Shown piece after piece: positions 8,213 to 18,500 of a stretch of DNA of 64,000 bases (within the stretch, counting starts at the first letter, position 1; every line of letters begins with the position of its first letter). Both the position numbers and the translations under genes were made by a program. The notes beneath the pieces are model-generated. The model saw only the letters and a list, made by a program, of their open reading frames with translations. It had not been told where the DNA came from and did no database searches. This DNA comes from JAOTVV01 sp041602035 (GTDB taxonomy: Bacteria; Gemmatimonadota; Gemmatimonadetes; Gemmatimonadales; GWC2-71-9), in NCBI GenBank assembly GCA_041602035.1, contig JBFIHA010000004.1, positions 62,001 to 126,000 on the forward strand. Reading direction: 5' to 3'.

Positions 8213-9144
8213 GGTAGCGGGATTTGGCGGAAGTAGTCGATAGTCTTCTCGAGTCCGTCCTCCAGCGACACCGTCGGCTCCCAGTCCAAGAGCGCCTTCG
8301 CCCGGGAGATGTCGGGTCGGCGCTGCTTGGGATCGTCAGTCGGCAAGGACTTGAACACGATTTCGGAACTGCTCTGTGTCAGCGTGCGCACCATATCGGC
8401 AAGGTCCCGCACCGTAAACTCACTAGGGTTCCCAATGTTGGTCGGATTTTCGTCACCGCGTTCGAACAACCGCACAATTCCCTCAATCTGGTCATCAACA
8501 TAGCAGAACGAGCGTGTTTGGCTGCCGTCGCCATAGACCGTGAGTGGCTCACCCTTCAGTGCCTGCACAATGAAGTTCGACACTACGCGACCATCACGGG
8601 GCCGCATACGTGAACCGTACGTGTTGAAAATCCGCACGATACGCGTGTCCAGGCCATGAGCCCGGTGATAAGCCATCGTCATCGCCTCGGCAAATCGCTT
8701 TGCCTCGTCGTAGACCCCGCGCGGACCAACCGGATTCACGTGGCCCCAGTAGGTCTCGGGCTGCGGACTCACCTGCGGGTCCCCATAGACCTCGGATGTG
8801 CTTGCGAGTAGAAACCGTGCGCCCTTCGCCTTCGCCAAACCAAGGGCGTTGTGCGTGCCGAGTGAGCCCACCTTCAGCGTTTGAATGGGAAGTTGGAGAT
8901 AGTCGATCGGACTTGCGGGGGAGGCGAAGTGCATGACGCCATGCACCGGTCCATCGATCGCGATGTAGGTACTCACGTCGCGGTGAAGAAACGTGAAGCT
9001 CCGCTGCTCGCGGATGTGCTCGACGTTCGACGGTGATCCGGTGATCAGGTTGTCAATGCCGATGACTTCATGGCCGCGCCCCAACAAGGTGTCAGTGAGA
9101 TGAGATCCGAGGAAGCCCGCCACCCCGGTGACCACAATCCTCAT
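8209..9144 (-). CDS. uxs: UDP-glucuronate decarboxylase (UDP-xylose synthase)
   Basis: Short-chain dehydrogenase of 311 residues that oxidises and decarboxylates UDP-glucuronate to UDP-xylose using bound NAD. It has the Rossmann motif GVAGFLGSH at 7-15, the Ser/Tyr/Lys triad in STSEVYG and YDEAKRFAE, and the family signature PETYWGHVNPVGPRGVYDE. Its substrate is the product of the UDP-glucose dehydrogenase encoded immediately upstream (4-base ATGA overlap), so the two form a UDP-Glc to UDP-GlcA to UDP-Xyl pathway for surface glycans. Full length. Confidence 0.95.
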   Translation of the reverse strand: MRIVVTGVAGFLGSHLTDTLLGRGHEVIGIDNLITGSPSNVEHIREQRSFTFLHRDVSTYIAIDGPVHGVMHFASPASPIDYLQLPIQTLKVGSLGTHNALGLAKAKGARFLLASTSEVYGDPQVSPQPETYWGHVNPVGPRGVYDEAKRFAEAMTMAYHRAHGLDTRIVRIFNTYGSRMRPRDGRVVSNFIVQALKGEPLTVYGDGSQTRSFCYVDDQIEGIVRLFERGDENPTNIGNPSEFTVRDLADMVRTLTQSSSEIVFKSLPTDDPKQRRPDISRAKALLDWEPTVSLEDGLEKTIDYFRQIPLP

Positions 9145-10451
9145 CCGACTGGTTTCCGGCCGATGCTGCGGTACGCGAAACCCAGCTCACGCATTCGCGA
9201 AGGTTCATAGAGATTTCGACCGTCGACGATCATCGGCTGCTTGAGCAGTTCCCGCATTCTCTGAAAGTCCGGATTGCGATACTCCAGCCATTCAGTCACG
9301 ATCGCGAGCGCATCTGCTCCGGGGAGCGCATCATACATCTTTTCGGCGTACATGATCCGATCGCCGAGAACGCGTCTTGCCGAATGCAGTGCCTTGGGAT
9401 CGTGGGCTTTGACCCGCGCGCCGCGATTCAGTAGGTCTTCGATCAACGCAAGAGACGGACTCTCGCGAACATCGTCAGTCTTCGCCTTGAACGCCAGGCC
9501 CCACACGGCAATTGTTCGGTCCTTGAGCTCTCCTCCCAGGAGTTCCTGGAGGCTTACACGGAGCTTTTGTTTCTGACGCGCGTTCACAGCCTCAACCGCG
9601 TCCATCATATCGAGCTTGAGCTCAACAGCGCGCGCAGTCTTCACGAGCGCCTTGACGTCCTTGGGAAAGCACGAGCCGCCATACCCCGGCCCGGGAAAAA
9701 GGAATGACGATCCAATCCGCGTATCGCTTCCAATACCGCTGCGGATCAGCGTGATGTCCGCGCCAACACGCTCACACAATTCGGCCATCTGGTTCATGAA
9801 TGAGATCCTCGCGGCGAGCATGGCATTCGCAGCGTATTTCGTGAGTTCCGCCGACGTCGTGTCCATGAAGATGATCGGATTCCCTGTCCGAATAAAGGGG
9901 GAATGCAGCTCTCGAAGAACGTCTTCCGCTTCCTTGGAGTCCGCTCCCACAACGACCCGGTCAGGCTTCATGAAATCATCGATAGCGGCGCCCTCCTTCA
10001 GGAACTCGGGGCTGGAGCAGACGTGGAATCGCTCATTGGTGCGGGCCGCAATTGCTCGCCGGACCTTCTCGGCGGTCCCCACGGGCACGGTACTCTTTGT
10101 CACCACAATCTTGGGACTGTTCATGTGTTCGCCGATCGTCTCCGCCACCCGCAGTACGTGTTGGAGATCCGCAGATCCGTCTTCATCTGGCGGCGTGCCA
10201 ACTGCGATGATTACCACGTAGGATGCCTCAATGGCGGCTCCTACTTCCGTTGTGAAGCTCAGCCTACCGGCCTCCTGGTTCCCGACAACCAGGGGCTCGA
10301 GGCCGGGCTCATAGATCGGGATGCGATTCTCCTGAAGATCCTTGATCTTCCGCTCGTCAACGTCCGCACAAATCACGTCGTTACCGGTCTCGGCGAGGCA
10401 GGCCCCGACCACCAGTCCAACGTACCCCGTTCCAATCACCGCTACCTTCAT
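9141..10451 (-). CDS. ugd: UDP-glucose 6-dehydrogenase
   Basis: Oxidises UDP-glucose twice to UDP-glucuronate with NAD+. The 436-residue protein has the N-terminal nucleotide-binding motif GTGYVGLV (7-14), the central helix and the catalytic cysteine in PGPGYGGSCFPKD. The C-terminal UDP-binding domain carries WGLAFKAKTDDVRESPS. It overlaps the UDP-xylose synthase gene by four bases and follows the WbpA-like dehydrogenase by 18 bases. The active-site context (GGSCFPKD rather than GGHCIPIDP) separates it from its WbpA-like neighbour. Confidence 0.96.
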   Translation of the reverse strand: MKVAVIGTGYVGLVVGACLAETGNDVICADVDERKIKDLQENRIPIYEPGLEPLVVGNQEAGRLSFTTEVGAAIEASYVVIIAVGTPPDEDGSADLQHVLRVAETIGEHMNSPKIVVTKSTVPVGTAEKVRRAIAARTNERFHVCSSPEFLKEGAAIDDFMKPDRVVVGADSKEAEDVLRELHSPFIRTGNPIIFMDTTSAELTKYAANAMLAARISFMNQMAELCERVGADITLIRSGIGSDTRIGSSFLFPGPGYGGSCFPKDVKALVKTARAVELKLDMMDAVEAVNARQKQKLRVSLQELLGGELKDRTIAVWGLAFKAKTDDVRESPSLALIEDLLNRGARVKAHDPKALHSARRVLGDRIMYAEKMYDALPGADALAIVTEWLEYRNPDFQRMRELLKQPMIVDGRNLYEPSRMRELGFAYRSIGRKPVG

Positions 10452-10469
10452 GCGTTCTCCTCGATCGGT

Positions 10470-11756
10470 CTACCGTTTGCCTGCCAGTGCGTTGCGGGTG
10501 TCAATCACCCGTCGAGCTCGTTGGCCGATCATTGCGAAGTCCAGGACGCTATGATCGGTGGCGATCACCACGCAATCCGCCTCCGCTATACCTTCCGGCG
10601 TCATATCGACGCTGGTGAGGTCGATACCGTCCTCATGCAATTGCGGGACGTGAGGATCGTGGTAAGAGACTTCGGCCCCCTGCTGCAGCAATAGTCGGAT
10701 GATGTCGAGTGCTGGGCTTTCCCGTACGTCGTCAACGTCCTTCTTGTACGCCGCGCCGATCACGAGCACCTTAGACCGCCGCACCGACCTGGCATCCTCG
10801 TTCAAACGCTCCGCGACCTTGCGTACCCAGAACGCCGGCATCTCCGAGTTGACCTCACCCGCTACCTCGATGAACCGGGTCTTGTAATTGAGCGAACGCA
10901 TCTTCCACGCGAGATAGTGCGGATCGATAGGGATACAGTGCCCTCCGAGCCCGGGCCCGGGGGTGAACTTCATGAAACCGAATGGCTTGGTGGCCGCCGC
11001 CTCGATCACCTCCCATACATCGACGCCGAGACGGTCGCATACCATGGCCATTTCGTTGACTAGGCCGATGTTGACGCTGCGAAAGGTGTTCTCCAAGAGC
11101 TTGACAAGCTCAGCTGCCTCGGGAGAGGAAACCAGGACCAGCGTGTCGAAGACCGGACCATACAGCGCCTCCACCACCCGCTGGCACGCCGTGGTCACTC
11201 CGCCGATGACCTTCGGCGTGTTCCGTGTCTGCCACGTGGGATTTCCAGGATCCACCCGTTCCGGACTGAACGCCAGGAACACGTCCCGTCCAACCTGCAA
11301 TCCGCCGGCCTCGATTCGTGGGAGTAACAGCTCCCGTGTCGTTCCCGGGTACGTCGTGCTTTCCAGCACGATCAACTGGCCCGGTCGGATGCTCTTGGTG
11401 ACCGCGTCTGCGGCACTCAACACGAACGAGACGTCAGGGTCCTTTGTCTTTGACAACGGGGTGGGAACGCAGATCGAAATCGCATCGACGTCCTGTAATC
11501 GGTCCATGTCCGTTGTGGCCGAAAGCTTGCCTTCCTCCACCAGCTTGCCCAGCTCGGGAGTGGCGACATCCCTGACATGCGAATACCCCGCGTTGACCCC
11601 GCTCACAACGGAATCCCGTACGTCGAATCCGAGAACCGTGAAGCCGGCACGACCGATCTCTACGGTCAACGGCAGGCCAACATACCCCAGTCCAACGACG
11701 CCGAAAGATGCGGTACGATCGTGCGCTTTCCTGAGCAACACTTCCTCAGTCTTCAT
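10470..11756 (-). CDS. wbpA: Nucleotide-sugar (UDP-N-acetylhexosamine) 6-dehydrogenase, WbpA/WecC type
   Basis: A 428-residue NAD-dependent 6-dehydrogenase, most likely converting UDP-GlcNAc to UDP-GlcNAcA. It has a Rossmann motif VVGLGYVGLP at about 20-29, the EFSPERVDPGN-like stretch (here AFSPERVDPGN), catalytic Cys in GPGLGGHCIPIDP, and a C-terminal domain with AAYKKDVDDVRESP. Just upstream on the same strand are WbpB-, WbpE- and WbpD-like genes, which is the set making UDP-2,3-diacetamido-glucuronate in Pseudomonas O-antigen. The substrate preference (GlcNAc versus ManNAc) is inferred from that context. Confidence 0.85.
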   Translation of the reverse strand: MKTEEVLLRKAHDRTASFGVVGLGYVGLPLTVEIGRAGFTVLGFDVRDSVVSGVNAGYSHVRDVATPELGKLVEEGKLSATTDMDRLQDVDAISICVPTPLSKTKDPDVSFVLSAADAVTKSIRPGQLIVLESTTYPGTTRELLLPRIEAGGLQVGRDVFLAFSPERVDPGNPTWQTRNTPKVIGGVTTACQRVVEALYGPVFDTLVLVSSPEAAELVKLLENTFRSVNIGLVNEMAMVCDRLGVDVWEVIEAAATKPFGFMKFTPGPGLGGHCIPIDPHYLAWKMRSLNYKTRFIEVAGEVNSEMPAFWVRKVAERLNEDARSVRRSKVLVIGAAYKKDVDDVRESPALDIIRLLLQQGAEVSYHDPHVPQLHEDGIDLTSVDMTPEGIAEADCVVIATDHSVLDFAMIGQRARRVIDTRNALAGKR

Positions 11757-11777
11757 TCGTCACCTAGCTCCGCGCCT

Positions 11778-12782
11778 TCACGGCTCAACCGCAGTTCCAT
11801 GCGCTGACAGCGATTCGGATGCAGCCTCCAAGATTCGAACAACCAATACACCCTCTAGAGCGCCGATTCGCGGCTGCTCCTCTCTGCGAGCGACTCGCAT
11901 GAAGTGGCGCAACTCTGCGCTCAACGGCTCCACGTTGGGGATCCTGGGAATCGTGATGTCCCCTTCACGCACCGCCAAGCTCTCTCCGTATGAGCCGTAC
12001 TCGGGAGGCCGACTGACCCCCTTGTCATAGATGCGTAGTTTCTCTCGCGGCTCCATATCGTCGAGCACGACCATCCGCTTGGATCCCACTACTGTGAGCC
12101 GCCGCTCTTTTCGCGGATCCAGCCATGACATCTGGACGTGCACCATGACGCCAGAGCCGAACTGCATGGTCATGAACACCACGTCCTCGATCCCGGGCTG
12201 GAGGTAGCTCTTCCCCTGCGCTGAGACCCTCACCGGACGCTCGCCAAGCAACTCCAGTGCCACCGAGATGTCGTGGGGCCCGAAGCTCCATAGCGCGTTC
12301 TCGTCGGGGCGGACCTGGCCGAGATTCACGCGTTGGCTGTACAGGTAGTAGACCTCTCCAAGCTCCCCCGCCTCGATCATCGCCTTGAGCCGCTCCACCG
12401 CTGGATGAAACACGAGAAGGTGGCCCACGAGGAGTGGTACGCTCTTCGATTCGGCTGCCTCGGCCACCGAGTCGGCCTCCTGTCTGGACAACGCGAAGGG
12501 CTTTTCGACCAGGACTGTCAACCCGCGTTCGATGGCCTGGAGCGCGAGGGCGGCATGGCTCGCTGCCGGGGTGGCCACCACGACTGCTTCGGCCACGTCC
12601 AGTGCATTTTCCACCGAGTCGGTGACGAGTACCCCGGGGTATGAGCGCGCCATCACCTGCCTGACGGCTGCATCCGGATCGCAGATACCGACCAGGTCGG
12701 CCTCCGGCAGAGCAGCCAGTGTGCGAACATGGTTCCGGCCCCAGTTGCCGGCACCGAGCACTGAGACCTTGACCTTCTTCAT
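11778..12782 (-). CDS. wbpB: Gfo/Idh/MocA oxidoreductase, WbpB-like 3-dehydrogenase
   Basis: A 334-residue oxidoreductase with N-terminal NAD-binding motif VLGAGNWGRNHVRTL (about 9-23), the EKPFALSRQEAD motif that is the hallmark of Gfo/Idh/MocA enzymes, and DNALWSFGPHDISVALELLG. In the WbpA-B-E-D pathway this enzyme oxidises C3 of UDP-GlcNAcA to give the substrate of the WbpE aminotransferase. Here the aminotransferase stop overlaps its ATG by four bases. Substrate assignment rests on neighbours. Confidence 0.85.
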   Translation of the reverse strand: MKKVKVSVLGAGNWGRNHVRTLAALPEADLVGICDPDAAVRQVMARSYPGVLVTDSVENALDVAEAVVVATPAASHAALALQAIERGLTVLVEKPFALSRQEADSVAEAAESKSVPLLVGHLLVFHPAVERLKAMIEAGELGEVYYLYSQRVNLGQVRPDENALWSFGPHDISVALELLGERPVRVSAQGKSYLQPGIEDVVFMTMQFGSGVMVHVQMSWLDPRKERRLTVVGSKRMVVLDDMEPREKLRIYDKGVSRPPEYGSYGESLAVREGDITIPRIPNVEPLSAELRHFMRVARREEQPRIGALEGVLVVRILEAASESLSAHGTAVEP

Positions 12783-13894
12783 CGGTAGAACTCCGCCACC
12801 GCCTCGATGACCGCCTCCTGCTGCGATGGAGTCAGCTCCGGATAGACCGGCAGGGACAACACTTCGTCACTGGCCCGCTCCGCCTCCGGCAATCGCCCGC
12901 GCTCGTAACCCAGCGGAGCAAAGCACGGCTGGAGATGCAGGCATTGAGGATAGTAGACCGCCGAGCCAATCCCTCGGGCCATCAGATGGTCCCGCAGAGC
13001 GTCACGCCGATCCGCCCGAACCGTATACTGGTGGTAGGTGTGCTCATTTGTGGGATCGGCCATGGGTGAGGTAACCCCATCGATCGCGGCCAGCGCCGTG
13101 TCGTATCGCTGAGCGTGCTTCCGCCTGGCCGCGTTCCACACGTGGAGGTGTCGCAGCTTCACCAGCAGTACCGCGGCCTGCACCGTGTCCAAGCGGCTAT
13201 TGGTTCCCACTTCGTCATGATGGTATTGCTTCGCCCCGCCATGCGTGCGGAGACGGCGCAGCCGATCCGCAAGCGCCTGATCCTGCGTGACGATCATCCC
13301 CCCATCTCCCCACCCACCGAGGTTCTTGCTCGGAAAGAACGAGAAGGCGGCGGTCGTTCCCAACTCTCCAGCCATTCGCCACGCACCATCGATCCGGCGC
13401 CTCGCGCCGATGGCCTGCGCCGCATCTTCGATCACGGCGAGCCCGTGCTTGTCGGCAAGCGGTAGCAGGGACTCCATCGGTGCCATCTGACCGAACAAAT
13501 GCACCGGGACGATCGCCCGGGTGCGCTCACGGACGTTCCGTGCCACTTGGGCCACGTCCAAATTGAACGTGACAGGGTCAATGTCGACGAACACAGGCGT
13601 GCCACCAGCATTTGTGATGGCACCCGCAGTCGCAAAGAAGGTGAATGGCGAGGTGATGACCTCATCGCCGGGCTTGAGATCCAGCGTCTTGAGTGAAAGG
13701 AGCAATGCGTCAGTCCCCGAGGCGCATCCAATCCCGAAGCGCGCGTGGCTGAATTCCGCCACCGCTTCCTCGAGCTGCGTCACCGCCTCACCCATGATGA
13801 ACCGCTGGGACTCCACGACGCCGAGGAGGGCCGGGATCACCTCGTCACGAATGGCATCGAACTGCGGGCGGAGGTCCAGCAACGGGACGTTCAC
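12779..13894 (-). CDS. wbpE: DegT/DnrJ/EryC1 sugar aminotransferase, WbpE-like
   Basis: A PLP-dependent aminotransferase of 371 residues. Visible are the cofactor-binding loop GIGCASGTDALLLSL, the EDAAQAIGA stretch (aspartate contacting the PLP nitrogen) and FSFFPSKNLGGWGDGG, which contains the lysine forming the internal aldimine. It would add the 3-amino group to a UDP-3-keto-glucuronate. The neighbour order, acetyltransferase then aminotransferase then oxidoreductase then 6-dehydrogenase, matches the diacetamido-glucuronate pathway. Full length. Confidence 0.9.
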   Translation of the reverse strand: MNVPLLDLRPQFDAIRDEVIPALLGVVESQRFIMGEAVTQLEEAVAEFSHARFGIGCASGTDALLLSLKTLDLKPGDEVITSPFTFFATAGAITNAGGTPVFVDIDPVTFNLDVAQVARNVRERTRAIVPVHLFGQMAPMESLLPLADKHGLAVIEDAAQAIGARRRIDGAWRMAGELGTTAAFSFFPSKNLGGWGDGGMIVTQDQALADRLRRLRTHGGAKQYHHDEVGTNSRLDTVQAAVLLVKLRHLHVWNAARRKHAQRYDTALAAIDGVTSPMADPTNEHTYHQYTVRADRRDALRDHLMARGIGSAVYYPQCLHLQPCFAPLGYERGRLPEAERASDEVLSLPVYPELTPSQQEAVIEAVAEFYR

Positions 13895-13924
13895 AAGGCC
13901 CTCAAATGCAAGAGAGGCAGTAAC

Positions 13925-14539
13925 TTACACACGTCGATCCGGGTCGGCAATTGACTCCAACCGTCCTTCTCGCTCGCGGTACGCAGCCCCACATCGATCG
14001 CACCTCCCCAGCCCATCATTCACATGCAGCCGTACACCACATTGGCACATCCAACCCACACGTCGCGCGGGCACGCCGACCATGAGCGCGTATGGTGGGA
14101 CATTCGACGTCACCACCGCACCTGCCCCAATGAAGGCATACTCCCCGAGCGTAACCCCGCACACGACCGTGGCATTCGCGCCGATGGACGCTCCGCGACG
14201 CACGAGCGTCGTCACGTACTCACCCTTACGTGACACGTGGCTTCTCGGGGTCGTCACATTCGTGAACACACACGAGGGCCCGCAAAACACATCGTCTTCC
14301 AATACCACGCCCTCGTAGATCGACACGTTGTTCTGAATCTTCACGTTGTTGCCGATCTTGGTACCGGGCATGACGACGACATTTTGCCCAAGGCTACAAC
14401 GCTCACCGATCTCCGCCCCGGGCATCACATGACAAAAATGCCAGATCTTGGTGCCCTTGCCGACAACCGCCCCGTCATCGACATACGAGCTTTCATGAAC
14501 GCTATAGTCAGACAACTCAGTCTCCACCAAACAGAGCAA
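13925..14539 (-). CDS. wbpD: Left-handed beta-helix N-acetyltransferase, WbpD-like
   Basis: Hexapeptide-repeat acyltransferase: tandem [LIV]-G-x4 turns (AVVGKGTKIW, AEIGERCSLG, TKIGNNVKIQ, ASIGANATVV), with catalytic-type His in WHFCHVMPG. It would acetylate the amino group placed by WbpE. The C-terminus carries two cysteine pairs (MCQCG and CDRCG) that look like a small zinc ribbon, an extra relative to many homologues. The start is uncertain: no ATG is in frame, TTG at 14539 or GTG at 14527 are the candidates; the GTG gives a more typical N-terminus. Confidence 0.85.
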   Translation of the reverse strand: MLCLVETELSDYSVHESSYVDDGAVVGKGTKIWHFCHVMPGAEIGERCSLGQNVVVMPGTKIGNNVKIQNNVSIYEGVVLEDDVFCGPSCVFTNVTTPRSHVSRKGEYVTTLVRRGASIGANATVVCGVTLGEYAFIGAGAVVTSNVPPYALMVGVPARRVGWMCQCGVRLHVNDGLGRCDRCGAAYREREGRLESIADPDRRV

Positions 14540-14573
14540 GCATTCACTCGCCGTCCACCACTCCGCCCCCCAA

Positions 14574-14590
14574 TTCCCGCTTCCCGCTTC
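14574..14590. repeat. Short TTCCCGC tandem repeat at the murB end
   Basis: Two perfect TTCCCGC copies (14574-14580, 14581-14587) plus a partial third. They lie in the gap below murB and run into its stop codon. This is the same word family as the GGGAAGC repeats at 1471-1510, in the opposite orientation on the given strand. Too short to have coding meaning. Confidence 0.5.
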
Positions 14591-15521
14591 ATTCCACCAC
14601 CTTCACCTCCAACACCAACTGTACACCGTACTCCTGATACACACGCGCTCGCACCGTCTCAATCACCGATAGGACGTCCTTCGCGGTCGCGCCGCCAACG
14701 TTGATGATATAATTGGCATGCTTCCTCGACACTTCGGCCCCGCCAACCCGAAGCCCCTTGAGTCCCAACCCGTCAATCAGCTGGCCGGCGGTGCGCGGCC
14801 CACCGGCCGGCAGGGACTCAGCCGGGGGATTGCGGAACACCGAACCACAGCAGGGCTCGTTGAACGGCGTGCCGGCCTTGCGCCACCGGAAATGCTGCAC
14901 CACGTCCTTTTCGAGATCGACCGGATCTGCAGGCTCGAGCACCAGCGTCGCGGACAGCACGACGGTGCCGTCGAGGCCACTCCCCCGATACCGCCACCTG
15001 ATGTCGCGCCCCAGCACGGTGCGTCGACTGCCATCCCCTTCCACGACCTCGACTTCTGCTACTGCGGAGGCGAAATCCTGCCCGTGGGCCCCCGCGTTCA
15101 TGAACACGCCACCGCCCACCGTGCCCGGCACTCCAACCAAGCGATGGACGCCGGAGCGCCCGGCCCTTGCGGTCCGACGGGCCAACAGGGGGGTCGGAAG
15201 ACCCGCACCGGCACGCCACCGTGTGTCGTCGCCACCGATCGCGGTTGCCAATCGATCCAGTCCTTTGCCCAAGCGGACGACGATACCGTCGAATCCCGCG
15301 TCCGACACGAGCATGTTCGAGCCGAGCCCCAACGCGAGCCATCGGCATCCGTTGTGGACGGCAAAGCGGACCGACTCGACGACATCATCCTCCGACGAGG
15401 GGAATACCAGAGCGGATGCGGGGCCGCCGATGCGGTAGGTGGTGTACGGCGCGAGCGGTTCGTCGTATCGTACCTGCCCCGCGATCCGACCAGCCAGCTC
15501 CCGTAGCGCCTTCGGATGCAA
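14589..15521 (-). CDS. murB: UDP-N-acetylenolpyruvoylglucosamine reductase
   Basis: FAD/NADPH enzyme that reduces UDP-GlcNAc-enolpyruvate to UDP-MurNAc in peptidoglycan synthesis. It has the FAD-binding segments YRIGGPASALVFP and ALGLGSNMLVSDAGF, VGVPGTVGGGVFMNAGAHG, the catalytic serine in CCGSVFRNP and the final LEVKVVE glutamate. The start is uncertain: TTG at 15521 is the best in-frame initiator just after the carB stop and gives 310 residues. The longer frame reaching 15680 lies inside carB and is unlikely. The placement of a cell-wall gene next to carB and polysaccharide genes is unusual. Confidence 0.9.
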   Translation of the reverse strand: MHPKALRELAGRIAGQVRYDEPLAPYTTYRIGGPASALVFPSSEDDVVESVRFAVHNGCRWLALGLGSNMLVSDAGFDGIVVRLGKGLDRLATAIGGDDTRWRAGAGLPTPLLARRTARAGRSGVHRLVGVPGTVGGGVFMNAGAHGQDFASAVAEVEVVEGDGSRRTVLGRDIRWRYRGSGLDGTVVLSATLVLEPADPVDLEKDVVQHFRWRKAGTPFNEPCCGSVFRNPPAESLPAGGPRTAGQLIDGLGLKGLRVGGAEVSRKHANYIINVGGATAKDVLSVIETVRARVYQEYGVQLVLEVKVVE

Positions 15522-15532
15522 CGTGCGCTCCG

Positions 15533-18500
15533 CTAGCCGCGTGACGTCACATCGGCGGCCGTGCTCCGAGCGGTACGGGCGTGTGGCCCGTCGCGGAGCA
15601 GGCTGTGCGCAAGCTGGTACCACTCCTGCAGGCAGCGCACGCTCCCGTCCCGGCTCTTGAGCGCCAATACGGCGTCGCACGCGGCACTCGCCGCCGACAT
15701 GGTCGTGATGTACGGCACGCGATGGTGGATCGCCGCGCGGCGAATGAGGTAGTCATCCCGCTGCGTCAGCTTGCCAAGGGGCGTGTTGACGAGGAGTTGG
15801 ACAGCGCCGGAAACGACAAGGTCTACCGGATTCGGCCGCCCCTCATGGATCTTGAGGATCCGCTCACTCGGCACCCCTCGCAACCGCAGATACCGAGCGG
15901 TCCCCTCCGTCGCCACGATCTTGAAGCCCATCTCGTGAAACCGGCGAACGATCGGGAGCACGGTGGGCTTGTCGTAGTCGTTGACGGTCACAAAGACGGT
16001 GCCCTCCAAGGGAAGGGCATCGCCGACGGCGGTCTGGGCCTTGGCGAACGCCATGCCAAAGCTGTCCGCTACACCCATGACCTCTCCCGTGGAGCGCATT
16101 TCCGGGCCGAGGATGACGTCGACATTGGGCAGCTTCGAGAACGGGAAAACCGCCTCCTTCACCGCCACGTAGGGAATGGCAGGTTCGTCGGTCAGGCCCA
16201 GCTCCTGCAGGCGCTTCCCGCTCATCACGCCAGCAGCGAGCTTCGCCAACGGAGCCCCCGTTGCCTTGCTCACAAACGGCAAGGTCCGTGATGCCCGCGG
16301 ATTCACCTCGAGCACGTAGACCACGCCGTCCTTGACGGCAAACTGCACGTTGATGACGCCAACCACGCCAAGTGCCTTCGCGAACGCCTTGGTGTGTGCT
16401 CGCATCGCGTCGATCGCCGGCTCGGCCAACAGATATGGCGGCAGCACACATGCCGAATCGCCAGAGTGCACGCCGGCGTCCTCGATGTGTTGCATCACGC
16501 CACCGATGACACAGTGCTCGCCGTCAGCGATGGCATCGACGTCGGCCTCGAACGCGTCCTCCAGAAACCGATCAATCAGCACCGGGTGCTGGGGAGAGGC
16601 CCGCGCTGCCTTGGCGAAGTAGTTGCGCAGCGCTTGTTCGTCGTAAACGATTTCCATGGCGCGTCCACCGAGCACGTACGACGGCCGCACGAGCACCGGG
16701 TACCCCACCTCGTTGGCAACCGCGATCGCCTCCTCCAAGTTTACGACGGTCCCGTTGGGCGGTTGCGTCACGCCGAGCGTCCGGGCGAGCGCATCGAATC
16801 GTCGGCGGTCTTCGGCCAGATCGATGGCTTCGGGACTGGTGCCAAGGATCGGAATGGCGGCGGCCTCCAGGCCCTTGGCGAGCTTGAGCGGCGTCTGCCC
16901 ACCGAGTTGGACGACCACCCCCTTGGGTTGCTCCAATCGCACAATTTCGAGCACATCTTCCAGCGTGAGCGGCTCGAAGTAGAGCTTGTCCGAGATGTCG
17001 AAATCGGTGGAGACCGTCTCCGGGTTGGAGTTGATCATGATGGTCCGGTGTCCCAATTCTCGAAACGACAGACCGGCCCGCACGCAGCAGTAGTCGAACT
17101 CCACGCCTTGGCCGATCCGATTGGGGCCGCTCCCAAGGATGACCACCCCGTCGCTGCCGAGAGGCACGGATTCGTTCTCCTCCTCATACGAGGAGTAGTA
17201 GTAGGGCGTGGCCGAGGGAAACTCGCCGGCGCACGTATCTACGACCTTGTAGCCGGGATGGATTGCGAGCGCCCAGCGCCGTTCGCGTATCTGGTGCTCC
17301 GAGACGCCGCGGGCATCTCCCAACTGCCGATCGGAGAACCCCAACCGCTTCATCTCTCGCATCAGTGGGGGGTCGATATCCGGTGCCGCAGCGAATCGTC
17401 GCTCGGCATCGAGTAGCTCCTCCAGCTGCGACAAGAACCACGGATCGATACCGGTAAGCTCAGCGATCGTGTCCACGGGGATGCCGGCGAGCATCGCCCG
17501 CTTGATCTGAAAGATCCGTTCCGGGGTCGGTGTTCGAAGCGCAACACGGATCTCATCCGGATCGTCGGACTCCAATCGGTCGTCGGAGAGCGTGGCCCCG
17601 ATCACCCACCCCGGGCGGTCGATCTCCAACGAGCGGAGGCCCTTTTGGAACGCCTCCTTGAACGTGCGGCCGATGGCCATGGACTCGCCTACCGACTTCA
17701 TTTGCGTCGTGAGCCGAAAATCGGCCGTCGGGAACTTCTCAAAGGCGAACCGCGGGAACTTCGCCACCACATAATCGAGCACGGGCTCAAACGATGCCGG
17801 CGTGGTCTTCGTGATGTCGTTAGGGAGCTCGTCGAGCGTGTAGCCCACGGCCAGCTTCGTGCCGATCCGCGCGATCGGGAATCCCGTGGCTTTCGACGCC
17901 AGGGCCGACGAGCGGGAGACCCGCGGATTCATCTCGATCGTGAGCATTTCACCGGTCCGCGGATCCAGCGCAAACTGGATGTTGCACCCGCCCGCATCCA
18001 CGCCCACTTCGCGGATGATCGCAATAGCGGCATCCCGCATCACCTGGTATTCCCGGTCGGTGAGCGTCATCGCAGGTGCCACGGTGATCGAATCTCCGGT
18101 GTGCACCCCCATGGGATCCATGTTTTCGATCGAGCACACGATCACCACGTTGTCGCGGTGGTCCCGCATGACCTCGAGTTCGAACTCTTTCCACCCGAGC
18201 ACCGACCGCTCGACGAGCGCCGACTGCACTGGCGAGAGGTCCAGCGCTCGTTTGATCAGATCTTCGTACTCCTCGACGTTGTACGCGACGCCACCGCCCG
18301 TGCCCCCGAGGGTGAACGACGGACGGATGATGGCCGGATACCCAACGTCCTCGATGCACCGGAGTGCCTCATCTTTCGAGCTCACGACCGCCCCGGTGGG
18401 CACCGCGAGCCCAATGCGCTGCATCGCGGCACCGAATTCCCTGCGGTCCTCCGCGATGCGGATCGCGCGCTCGTCCGCCCCGATTAGCTCGACACCGAAC

